A program made the translations under genes and the position numbers. 5,698 bases of DNA from Anaerolineae bacterium (lineage in GTDB: Bacteria > Chloroflexota > Anaerolineae > B4-G1 > SLSP01), in contig JAFGKB010000326.1 of the NCBI GenBank assembly GCA_016928755.1, positions 1-5,698 of the forward strand. Direction: 5' to 3'. Shown here piece after piece: positions 1 to 5,698 of the stretch (position 1 is its first letter; every line of letters starts with the position of its first letter). Under the pieces are notes generated by a model, which was not told where the DNA came from, did no database searches, and saw nothing but the letters and a program-made list of their open reading frames with translations.

Positions 1-34
1 GTCTAATTTAAGTAGCTGGCAATTTACCTTATGT

Positions 35-40
35 AAGAGG
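35..40 (+). promoter_or_regulatory. Ribosome binding site of sdaA
   Basis: The AAGAGG sequence lies 8 bases before the ATG at 49 and fits a Shine-Dalgarno site. It supports that ATG as the start. The preceding 34 bases are AT-rich and hold no convincing promoter, so the sdaA promoter, or an upstream operon partner, probably lies outside the window. Confidence 0.7.
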
Positions 41-48
41 ATATTAAG

Positions 49-1290
49 ATGGAATCTATACGGGAGTTATTCAGGATCGGCACCGGCCCTTCCAGTAGCC
101 ACACAATGGGGCCGCGCAAGGCTGCGGAGCAGTTCCGCGAGCGTAATGAGCGTAATCACCAGGCTCATAGCTATCGGGTGACGTTATTTGGGAGTCTTGC
201 CGCCACCGGCAGGGGGCACTTGACCGATGTGGCGATTACGGAGGCATTAGCGCCATTTGTAGTTGATATCGTATGGGTCCCTGAGCGGGAGTTGCCTTTG
301 CATCCCAACGGTATGCAGTTTGAGTCCCTCGCGCCTTCGGGTGCGGTAATCGCGACATGGCAGGTCTACAGTGTCGGGGGTGGCAAGCTCCGGGAAGAGG
401 GTGTGGTGGAGAGTACCGCCCCGGTTTACGATATGAGCACGATGGCCGATATACTGGAGTATTGTGAGTTCCGGGGACTAGCTTTATGGGAGTACGTCCA
501 GCAGTGTGAAGGCCGGGAAATCTGGGATTTTCTGGGGGCGGTATGGGATACGATGTCCCAGGCTATAGAGAACGGCTTGCAAACCGAGGGCGTCTTGCCC
601 GGTGGGTTAGGAGTTTCGCGCAAAGCCTGGACCTTTTACCGCCGGGCCAAGATGACCGGCCTACACTTTAAGCGTACCGAATTGCTCTCGGCGTATGCTC
701 TGGCCTCTGCGGAGGAGAACGCCGGCGGTGGGTTAATTGTTACCGCGCCGACTTGTGGTTCCTGCGGGGTGTTGCCCGCAGTGTTGCGCTATGTACAAGA
801 GATTCTTGGTTGCCATCAGGATGCTGTCTTGCGTGCTATGGCCACAGCCGGGTTGATTGGCAACCTGGTCAAACATAATGCTTCAATTTCTGGGGCGGAA
901 GTTGGTTGCCAAGGGGAGATCGGCACCGCCTGTGCTATGGCCGCCGGTGCGGCTACCCAGTTGATGGGGGGAACCATTCGTCAGGTTGAATATGCAGCGG
1001 AGATGGGTCTGGAACACCACCTGGGGCTTACGTGTGATCCGGTGGCGGGGTTAGTGCAAATACCGTGTATTGAGCGCAATGCATTTGCCGCTACCCGCGC
1101 CCTTACCGGAGCAGATTACGCGCTTTTCTCTGATGGTTCTCATCGTATCCCCTTCGATGAGGTTGTGGCCGTGATGAAACAGACCGGGCATGACCTGCCC
1201 TCGCTCTACCGTGAAACTGCTTCTGGTGGCCTGGCTGCCGCTTACCAACACAGGCGTGAGGCCAAGGTTCCCTCCTCTAAGGGGAGTTGA
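49..1290 (+). CDS. sdaA: L-serine dehydratase, iron-sulfur-dependent, single chain
   Basis: This 413-residue cytoplasmic enzyme should deaminate L-serine to pyruvate and ammonia using an oxygen-sensitive [4Fe-4S] cluster. The N-terminal beta domain (about residues 1-150) opens with the family signature GTGPSSSHTMGP (residues 11-22). The alpha domain (about 170-400) carries TAPTCGSCG (232-240), GCQGEIGTAC (286-295) and CDPVAGLVQIPCIERN (329-344). By analogy with characterised one-chain enzymes, C287, C329 and C340 are the likely cluster ligands. The beta and alpha domains are fused in one chain, as in E. coli SdaA (about 454 residues), rather than split into sdaAB and sdaAA as in Bacillus. The protein is somewhat shorter than E. 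coli SdaA. No cysteine follows C340, so a cysteine-bearing C-terminal tail, as described for the Legionella enzyme, is absent. The family call is secure; I see no direct functional link to the genes downstream. Confidence 0.95.
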   Translation: MESIRELFRIGTGPSSSHTMGPRKAAEQFRERNERNHQAHSYRVTLFGSLAATGRGHLTDVAITEALAPFVVDIVWVPERELPLHPNGMQFESLAPSGAVIATWQVYSVGGGKLREEGVVESTAPVYDMSTMADILEYCEFRGLALWEYVQQCEGREIWDFLGAVWDTMSQAIENGLQTEGVLPGGLGVSRKAWTFYRRAKMTGLHFKRTELLSAYALASAEENAGGGLIVTAPTCGSCGVLPAVLRYVQEILGCHQDAVLRAMATAGLIGNLVKHNASISGAEVGCQGEIGTACAMAAGAATQLMGGTIRQVEYAAEMGLEHHLGLTCDPVAGLVQIPCIERNAFAATRALTGADYALFSDGSHRIPFDEVVAVMKQTGHDLPSLYRETASGGLAAAYQHRREAKVPSSKGS

Positions 1291-1295
1291 GGGGG
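1268..1295 (+). terminator. Possible weak terminator hairpin at the end of sdaA
   Basis: Two alternative hairpins overlap the sdaA stop codon. CTCCTC (1272-1277) can pair with GGGGAG (1281-1286) around a TAA loop, with one G-T pair. Alternatively TTCCCTC (1268-1274) can pair with GAGGGGG (1289-1295), with two terminal wobble pairs. Only a short T-rich stretch (around 1300-1306) follows, and not directly, so intrinsic termination is possible but weakly supported. Confidence 0.25.
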
Positions 1296-1401
1296 AGCGT
1301 TTTGTTATCAATAAACCTTGCCCGGTAACGTTTTATACTGGTGAATACGAACGCTATATTAGCCAGCGTAATATGATAAAATATGGACTCAGTACTTATT
1401 T
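1291..1401 (+). promoter_or_regulatory. Intergenic leader of the esterase gene, promoter not resolved
   Basis: This AT-rich gap probably holds the esterase promoter, but no pair of boxes at normal spacing is convincing. TATACT (1334-1339) and TATGAT (1372-1377) look like -10 boxes, yet neither has a good -35 box 16-18 bases upstream. Overlapping small inverted repeats lie just before or within the second candidate: ACGCT/AGCGT (1351-1355, 1365-1369) and ATATTA/TAATAT (1356-1361, 1369-1374). They could be an operator or a chance pattern. Copies of the tetR-linked palindrome are not present here. Confidence 0.3.
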
Positions 1402-1410
1402 GGGAGGTGA
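1402..1410 (+). promoter_or_regulatory. Strong ribosome binding site that fixes the esterase start
   Basis: GGGAGGTGA is close to a perfect match to the 3' end of 16S rRNA, but it ends only 2 bases before the ATG at 1413. Measured from its GGAGG core (1403-1407) the spacing to the ATG is 5 bases, which is normal. The in-frame ATG at 1383 lies upstream of this site and is therefore not the likely start. Confidence 0.85.
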
Positions 1411-1412
1411 TT

Positions 1413-2252
1413 ATGTTTAAAGATATGAGCCATCATCCTGAGGTGCTGTGTACCTTAGTGCGCCACGCAGATTTTCAGTCTGAGTTTGTAACGCTGCGGC
1501 ATGTTGATGTTTGGCTTCCCCCTGGTTATGTTAATAATAAACATGCCCGGTATCCGGTACTCTATATGCATGACGGGCAAAATCTATTTGACCCGACGAT
1601 TTCATATGGGGGTGTTGATTGGGGCATAGATGAGGCTTTGATTCGCTTGATAGAGGAGAAACGGGTGCCAGAAATTATTGTGGTGGGTATGTGGAATACC
1701 GACCGGCGTTGGCGAGAGTATATGCCACAGAAGCCCTTGGATACACCCGCGGCAGCGATAATTAAGGCCCAGTTTATACAAGAACAAGGTGGTGACTTGT
1801 TCGCAGACCGTTATTTGCGTTTCATTGTGGAAGAGGTTAAGCCTTTTATTGATGCGACTTATAAGACTTTGCCACAACAGGAGAAAACTTTTGTGATGGG
1901 GTCTAGTATGGGCGGTTTGATATCTCTGTACGCTTTATGTGAGTACCCGCACGTCTTTGCCGGGGCCGGATGTATCTCCACCCATTGGCCGGCAGGGGAT
2001 GGCATTGTGGTGGATTACCTGGCCGAGATGTTGCCAAAACCGGGTGCGCATAAACTCTATTTTGATTATGGGACCGAGACTTTGGATGCCCAATACGAAG
2101 GGTATCAGCAGCGCGTTGATGCCATTTTGCGAGAGGTTGGGTACCGGGAAGGCAGTAACTGGATTACCCGTAAATTTGTCGGGGCAGAGCATTCTGAGCG
2201 TTCCTGGCGTACACGGGTGCATATTCCCTTGGAGTTCTTGCTAGGTAGTTAG
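1413..2252 (+). CDS. Alpha/beta hydrolase, esterase D / enterochelin esterase-like family
   Basis: The 279-residue product looks like a cytoplasmic serine esterase of the PF00756 type. It has no signal peptide or membrane segment. The YMHDGQNLFD block (residues 51-60) is the conserved early strand and turn seen in this family. The nucleophile elbow GSSMGG (163-168) places the catalytic serine at S165. H260 in GAEHSERSW fits the catalytic histidine, and D225 in GTETLDAQY the acid, with D218 as an alternative. The start at 1413 is chosen for its very strong ribosome binding site. Relatives include carboxylesterases, S-formylglutathione hydrolases, siderophore esterases and acetyl-xylan or feruloyl esterases, so the substrate cannot be read from sequence. 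The kinase gene begins 58 bases downstream with no clear terminator between, so the two may be cotranscribed. Confidence 0.85.
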   Translation: MFKDMSHHPEVLCTLVRHADFQSEFVTLRHVDVWLPPGYVNNKHARYPVLYMHDGQNLFDPTISYGGVDWGIDEALIRLIEEKRVPEIIVVGMWNTDRRWREYMPQKPLDTPAAAIIKAQFIQEQGGDLFADRYLRFIVEEVKPFIDATYKTLPQQEKTFVMGSSMGGLISLYALCEYPHVFAGAGCISTHWPAGDGIVVDYLAEMLPKPGAHKLYFDYGTETLDAQYEGYQQRVDAILREVGYREGSNWITRKFVGAEHSERSWRTRVHIPLEFLLGS

Positions 2253-2310
2253 AATCAGTAGGGGCACTTGTCCCAGAATCATCTGTTTGTGGGGTGAAAG
2301 TGAGAGAGAG

Positions 2311-4005
2311 ATGAAACGTATACTTTACATCTGTTTGATTTTATTGTTGGCTTTACCGGTGTCTGCTTGCCAGTCACGGGAAACAGATGTTACGCATTTT
2401 GATAATGTCTTGTTGCCGGAGAGTGAAACCGGCATATGGGAAGAGATTACACTGACATCTGCTGAAGAAGCCTGGCTCTCTGCTGGACATACAGTACATG
2501 TGTATGCCCATGACTGGCCTCCATTTATGGTAGTTGACGGGCAACAGGTTGAGGGGTTAGCTATGGATTACGTTGAGTTGATATTTAAACGTCATAACAT
2601 CGCTTACCAATATATTGTAGACCCACAGATGTCCTGGCATGAGACTTTGGCCCATATGCAGAATCATGAGGTTGTGGATATGGTACCGACTATAAATCAC
2701 ACCTCGGAACGCGAGAGTTACATAAATTTTACCCAAGACTATCTGTTTTTCCCTTGGGTGGTTATAACCCGTGAAGATGCGGATTTTGTCAGTACACTGG
2801 ATGATTTAAGAGGGAAAGTAGTTTCTGTGCCTTATGGATTTGTAATCCAGGACCTGATTGAGAAAAACTATCCAGAAATTAAACTTTTGCCGTTGAGTGA
2901 TTCTGGCGAGGACATACTCCGGATGTTAGCTACCGGGCAGACCGATGCCCATATCGGTAATTTAGGTGTCGCCACTTATATTATTAAAGAAGAGGGTTTC
3001 ACCAATCTCAAAATTGCTGCCCCTACCCCCTTTGAGGACCATGACCAGGCAATGGGGATTCGTGATGATTGGCCTGAACTGGCCGGTATTATTGATAAAT
3101 CCCTGGCCGCTATGACCGTAGAACAGCATGCGGCAATTCGTAATCGTTGGTTAGCAGTACGGTATGAGCATGGTTTATCGAAACGTGATTTTTGGATACG
3201 TACTGCTCAAGTTGTCGGTGCTACATTTGCACTTCTATTAGCTGTGCTCTTTTGGAATAACCGTTTGCAAAAAGAAATCAAAGAGCGAACGAAGGAACTT
3301 GAAGAAGCCCAAGAATGTCTGGTCCGGCGTGAGAAGTTAGCCGTTTTAGGGCAGATGGCCGGCAGTGTGGGGCATGAACTGCGTAATCCATTAGGTGTGA
3401 TTTCAAATGCCGTGTATTTTATGCGCAGTGTATTAACCGCTATGCCGGAGAGCGATGTGCTGCTGGAGTATTTAGGAATTATTGAAGAGGAAGAGCAGAA
3501 ATCTGAAAGGATTGTCTCCGATTTGCTTGACTTTGCCCGTGTTAAAACTGCGTATAGAAGTCCGGTCGCGATTAAAGAATTAGTCCAGCATATAGTAGGT
3601 ACTTGTTCAATACCGGATAGTATTACAGTCGATATACAGGTAGCCGATGATATTCCAGATGTTTTTATGGATTACCAACAGATTGAGCAGGTCTTAAACA
3701 ATCTAATGGCTAATGCCATCCAGGCAATGCCAGAGGGGGGACAATTAAGCATGGGTGCTGCTGTTGTTGATCATTGCATAGCCTTGTCTATCACTGATAC
3801 TGGTTATGGCATTCCCCCGGAAAATATGGAAAAGATATTTGAGCCGTTATTTACAACTAAAGCCCAGGGTATAGGGTTAGGGTTGCCGATCTCCAAGAAT
3901 TTGGTAGAGGCTAACGGCGGTTTTATTGAGGTTCAGAGTGTGCCAGGGGAGGGCGCAACCTTTACAATTATGTTGCCGTTTGGAGAAGAAATGTGTGATG
4001 CTTGA
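2311..4005 (+). CDS. Membrane sensor histidine kinase with solute-binding-protein-type sensor domain
   Basis: This 564-residue protein should sense a small extracellular solute and autophosphorylate on histidine. The N-terminus is a signal peptide (basic start, leucine-rich core) ending in VSAC, a good lipobox with C20 as the lipidation site. Residues about 51-281 resemble a type 3 periplasmic solute-binding domain, as in BvgS/EvgS sensors (DWPPF near 68-72, GLAMDYVEL, then a type 3 core ending in AAIRNRW). One transmembrane helix covers about 298-315, followed by a charged coiled-coil linker. The H-box HELRNPL gives phosphoacceptor H355. The ATPase domain shows the N-box (N464, N468), G1 DTGYGIP (496-502), F-box (FEPLFTTK, 510-517) and G2 GIGLGLP (520-526). 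There is no receiver or HPt domain and no response regulator in the window. The ATG at 2311 is preferred over the TTG at 2287 because it opens directly into the signal peptide; the ribosome site before it (GAGAGAG) is weak. Type 3 domains often bind amino acids, but the ligand is unknown. Confidence 0.9.
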   Translation: MKRILYICLILLLALPVSACQSRETDVTHFDNVLLPESETGIWEEITLTSAEEAWLSAGHTVHVYAHDWPPFMVVDGQQVEGLAMDYVELIFKRHNIAYQYIVDPQMSWHETLAHMQNHEVVDMVPTINHTSERESYINFTQDYLFFPWVVITREDADFVSTLDDLRGKVVSVPYGFVIQDLIEKNYPEIKLLPLSDSGEDILRMLATGQTDAHIGNLGVATYIIKEEGFTNLKIAAPTPFEDHDQAMGIRDDWPELAGIIDKSLAAMTVEQHAAIRNRWLAVRYEHGLSKRDFWIRTAQVVGATFALLLAVLFWNNRLQKEIKERTKELEEAQECLVRREKLAVLGQMAGSVGHELRNPLGVISNAVYFMRSVLTAMPESDVLLEYLGIIEEEEQKSERIVSDLLDFARVKTAYRSPVAIKELVQHIVGTCSIPDSITVDIQVADDIPDVFMDYQQIEQVLNNLMANAIQAMPEGGQLSMGAAVVDHCIALSITDTGYGIPPENMEKIFEPLFTTKAQGIGLGLPISKNLVEANGGFIEVQSVPGEGATFTIMLPFGEEMCDA

Positions 4006-4037
4006 AGGCCCATCCAGTTTTCGTACCTCTGTTGCTC

Positions 4038-4066
4038 TTGACAATGAGTATACCGAGTGGTATACT
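4038..4066 (+). promoter_or_regulatory. Sigma-70-type promoter of the tetR gene
   Basis: TTGACA (4038-4043) is a perfect -35 box and TATACT (4061-4066) a 5-of-6 match to the -10 consensus, separated by exactly 17 bases. Transcription would start near 4073, about 25 bases before the chosen tetR start. The spacer and -10 box coincide with a palindrome, so a bound repressor would block RNA polymerase. This is the clearest promoter in the window. Confidence 0.85.
4047..4066. promoter_or_regulatory. Palindromic operator 1, inside the tetR promoter
   Basis: AGTATACC and GGTATACT form perfect 8-bp arms around a GAGT centre. The palindrome fills most of the -35/-10 spacer and all of the -10 box. Its core is shared with the palindrome at 4682-4699. 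Placement and symmetry fit an operator for a dimeric TetR-family repressor that autoregulates. The binding protein is inferred from position, not shown. Confidence 0.8.
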
Positions 4067-4098
4067 GTCCTCAGTTAAGGGATAACAACAGGTTAATG

Positions 4099-4665
4099 AT
4101 GGATAATCGTTCTAAGATACTGTCTTGTGCTTTACAACTATTTGCTGCTCGTGGGTATGATGCCGTCGGTGTTCAGGAGATCGCGGAGGCGGCAGGCATT
4201 ACAAAACCCACTCTTTACCATTACTTCGGCAGCAAATACGGATTGCTCCAATCGCTCTTACAGGAGCAATTCACGGAATTGCAAAATGTGTTACTAAAGG
4301 TTACTGTTTATCATGGTGACTTGCCCCTGACTTTAACACGGGTCACCCAAGCCCTTTTTGACTATGCCGCTACGCACCGGCGTTTTTACCGGATGCAACT
4401 GTCGATGTGGTTTGCCCCGCCGGATAGTGAGAGTCTGAAAGCCATTTCCGAGGTCAATGGAGACCAACAGCAAATCTTGGAGCAGTTGTTTATCCAGGCA
4501 GCGCAGGATCACGGCAATATGCGGGGCCGTCACCGGGCTTATGCGACCACTTTTCTGGGGATGATTAACACATATATTGGTCTGGCTTTGAATAACCATC
4601 TGGCTTTGGATGATGAACTGGTTTATAAGGCGGTTCACCAGTTTATGTACGGCATCTTCTCGTAA
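4099..4665 (+). CDS. TetR/AcrR-family transcriptional repressor
   Basis: The 188-residue product has a typical TetR layout: an N-terminal DNA-binding domain, then a mostly helical, variable ligand and dimer domain. The first 50 residues match the family pattern, with ILSCALQLFAARGYDAVGV (7-25) followed by the helix-turn-helix QEIAEAAGITKPTLYHYFGSK (26-46, with the TLYHYF recognition helix). The ligand-binding part (about 60-188) shows no recognisable signature, so the inducer is unknown. ATG 4099, with AACAGG ending 6 bases before it, or ATG 4096 are both possible starts. The longer GTG start at 4057 is excluded because it lies inside the promoter, upstream of the predicted transcript start. 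Palindromes before this gene and before the following GH13 gene suggest that it represses both. Confidence 0.9.
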   Translation: MDNRSKILSCALQLFAARGYDAVGVQEIAEAAGITKPTLYHYFGSKYGLLQSLLQEQFTELQNVLLKVTVYHGDLPLTLTRVTQALFDYAATHRRFYRMQLSMWFAPPDSESLKAISEVNGDQQQILEQLFIQAAQDHGNMRGRHRAYATTFLGMINTYIGLALNNHLALDDELVYKAVHQFMYGIFS

Positions 4666-4681
4666 TTTTTTTATCGTTTTA

Positions 4682-4699
4682 GTATACCGTTCGGTATAC
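4682..4699. promoter_or_regulatory. Palindromic operator 2, between tetR and the GH13 gene
   Basis: GTATACCG and CGGTATAC are perfect 8-bp arms around TT. The 18-bp site differs from the core of operator 1 (4048-4065) only at the three central positions 9-11. It begins 16 bases after the tetR stop codon and ends 52 bases before the GH13 start. Half of the site provides a possible -10 box (TATACA, 4695-4700), but the upstream -35 region is only a weak T-rich stretch. The likely role is repression of the GH13 gene by the neighbouring TetR protein. Confidence 0.8.
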
Positions 4700-4714
4700 A
4701 CTAATTCTTTAGTG
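4699..4714 (+). other. Small hairpin in the GH13 leader
   Basis: CACTAA (4699-4704) and TTAGTG (4709-4714) are perfect 6-bp arms around TTCT. An overlapping alternative pairs TCTTT (4706-4710) with AAAGA (4715-4719) around AGTG. The T-rich run TTTGTTTTTT (4721-4730) follows. This could be a weak tetR terminator or a leader structure, but the stems are AT-rich and short. Confidence 0.3.
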
Positions 4715-4737
4715 AAAGACTTTGTTTTTTAGAATAC

Positions 4738-4742
4738 GGAGG
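4738..4742 (+). promoter_or_regulatory. Ribosome binding site of the GH13 gene
   Basis: GGAGG sits 9 bases before the ATG at 4752, a strong site that supports this start. No earlier in-frame start has a comparable site. Confidence 0.8.
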
Positions 4743-4751
4743 TTTGAAGAT

Positions 4752-5698
4752 ATGAAACACTGGGCTTATGATGCAGTTTTTTACCATATTTACCCGTTGG
4801 GGTTCTGTGGTGCGCCTTTGAGGAATGATTTCCACTCTCCGGCAGTCCCCCGGCTGGAACAGTTGTATGGTTGGATAGGTCATCTACGGGAGTTAGGTGT
4901 TAACGCACTGTACCTGGGACCGGTTTTTGAGTCTACGGCGCATGGATATGATACTGCCGATTATTACCGAGTTGACCGGCGGCTTGGTGATAACCAGGTG
5001 CTGGCGGAGGTTGTCGCCGCACTGCATGAAAATGGCATCCGGGTAGTATTAGATGGTGTTTTTAACCACGTGGGGCGGGATTTCTGGGCCTTTCGCGATC
5101 TCCAGCAGTATGGGGCACAATCGGCGTACCGGGATTGGTTCCTAGGTGTGGATTTCGGTCAGCGCAGCCCGTACAATGATGCTTTCACTTACGCAAATTG
5201 GAATGGTTATTATGACCTGGTCAAGCTCAATCCCCACCATCCGGCGGTGCGAGAACATCTCTTCCAGGCGGTGGAGATGTGGATCAATGAGTTCGACATT
5301 GACGGCCTGCGGTTGGATGTGGCAGATTGCCTGGATTTTGGTTTTATGCGTGATTTATCCACTCTTTGTAAAGGGTTGCGTCCGGATTTCTGGCTGATGG
5401 GTGAGGTGGTACATGGGGACTATCGCCGGTGGGCGAATGCGGAAACCCTGGACTCGGTCACTAATTATGAGTGTTATAAGGGGCTGTATTCCAGCCACGT
5501 AGATAGGAATTATTTCGAGATTGCCTATGCCCTTAAGCGACAGTTTGGGGCAGGCGGTCTGTATTGTGATTTGCCCCTCTATAACTTTGCCGATAACCAC
5601 GATGTGAACCGTGTGGTCAGCAACCTTACAAAACCGGAACATCTCTATTCGTTGTATTGTCTGCTTTTCACGATGCCAGGGGTCCCTTCGATTTACTA
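4752..5698 (+). CDS. GH13 alpha-amylase-family glycosidase, partial at the 3' end
   Basis: The reading frame is open for 315 codons to the window edge, so the C-terminus is missing. It starts directly with the catalytic barrel (AVFYHIYPLGF, residues 8-18) and has no signal peptide, so it should act inside the cell. All four GH13 regions are visible: I DGVFNH (101-106), II GLRLDVAD with nucleophile D189, III MGEV with acid/base E218, and IV FADNHD with transition-state stabiliser D284. LVKLN (156-160) occupies the place of the family's fifth conserved region and resembles MPKLN of neopullulanase-type enzymes. The N-terminal CBM34-type domain of classical cyclomaltodextrinases is absent. The substrate is probably a maltodextrin or related alpha-glucan; exact specificity cannot be told, and trehalose- or sucrose-active relatives are not excluded. 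The gene lies 86 bases after tetR, with a palindromic operator in that gap, which suggests control by that repressor. Confidence 0.9.
   Translation, partial: MKHWAYDAVFYHIYPLGFCGAPLRNDFHSPAVPRLEQLYGWIGHLRELGVNALYLGPVFESTAHGYDTADYYRVDRRLGDNQVLAEVVAALHENGIRVVLDGVFNHVGRDFWAFRDLQQYGAQSAYRDWFLGVDFGQRSPYNDAFTYANWNGYYDLVKLNPHHPAVREHLFQAVEMWINEFDIDGLRLDVADCLDFGFMRDLSTLCKGLRPDFWLMGEVVHGDYRRWANAETLDSVTNYECYKGLYSSHVDRNYFEIAYALKRQFGAGGLYCDLPLYNFADNHDVNRVVSNLTKPEHLYSLYCLLFTMPGVPSIY

Noticed and set aside
1051..1311. Minus-strand open frames, such as those at 1051-1311, 1602-1877, 1935-2222, 4333-4701 and 5355-5642
   Set aside because: All lie opposite well-supported genes and show no domain features; they are expected by chance.
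1318..1339. Promoter made of TTGCCC and TATACT before the esterase gene
   Set aside because: The spacing is only 10 bases, too short for a sigma-70-type promoter.
1383..1412. Longer esterase start at ATG 1383
   Set aside because: The near-perfect ribosome site at 1402-1410 lies after it and directly serves ATG 1413.
1939..2244. 101-residue open frame inside the esterase gene
   Set aside because: It is out of frame with the esterase, whose catalytic residues cover the same stretch, and has no ribosome site or recognisable motif.
2262..2280. GGGG/TCCC inverted repeat between esterase and kinase as a terminator
   Set aside because: The stem is only about 4 bp and no T-run follows, so it does not support termination.
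2287..2310. Longer kinase start at TTG 2287
   Set aside because: It would put charged residues ahead of an otherwise canonical lipoprotein signal peptide that begins at ATG 2311.
4057..4098. Longer tetR start at GTG 4057
   Set aside because: The GTG lies within the operator and upstream of the predicted transcript start near 4073, it has no ribosome site, and the extra residues do not match the TetR family N-terminus.
5146..5397. 83-residue open frame overlapping the GH13 gene
   Set aside because: It is an alternate-frame shadow of the GH13 gene, whose true frame is open to the window edge and carries all catalytic motifs.

Overview
The window is a stretch of bacterial chromosome with five genes, all on the + strand. 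Strong Shine-Dalgarno sites such as GGGAGGTGA and GGAGG, a single-chain iron-sulfur serine dehydratase, and a lipobox-bearing sensor kinase point to an anaerobic or facultative member of the Bacillota. This is an inference from style and gene content. I cannot name a genus. I see no tRNA, rRNA, CRISPR array, riboswitch or insertion sequence.

Layout. Positions 49-1290 hold sdaA, a single-chain L-serine dehydratase. After a 122-base gap, 1413-2252 encodes a cytoplasmic esterase of the esterase D/enterochelin esterase-like alpha/beta hydrolase family. It is followed after 58 bases by a 564-residue membrane sensor histidine kinase (2311-4005) with an extracytoplasmic solute-binding-protein-type sensor domain. 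Esterase and kinase may share a transcript; no response regulator is present in the window. Next comes a TetR-family repressor (4099-4665). The last gene starts at 4752 and runs off the window end: an intracellular GH13 alpha-amylase-family glycosidase with all four conserved catalytic regions.

The most informative signal is regulatory. A consensus-quality sigma-70-type promoter (TTGACA, 17 bases, TATACT) lies before the tetR gene, and its spacer and -10 box contain a palindrome. Nearly the same 18-bp palindrome recurs between tetR and the GH13 gene (GTATACCG, 2-3 variable bases, then GGTATAC). The simplest reading is that the TetR protein represses its own gene and the downstream glycosidase gene, making a small self-contained switch for an alpha-glucan or maltodextrin enzyme. 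TetR control of such a gene is less familiar than LacI-type control.

The rest looks like ordinary metabolism and sensing. I found no clear evidence for a wholly new system; the tetR/GH13 regulon and the orphan-looking kinase are the parts worth following.
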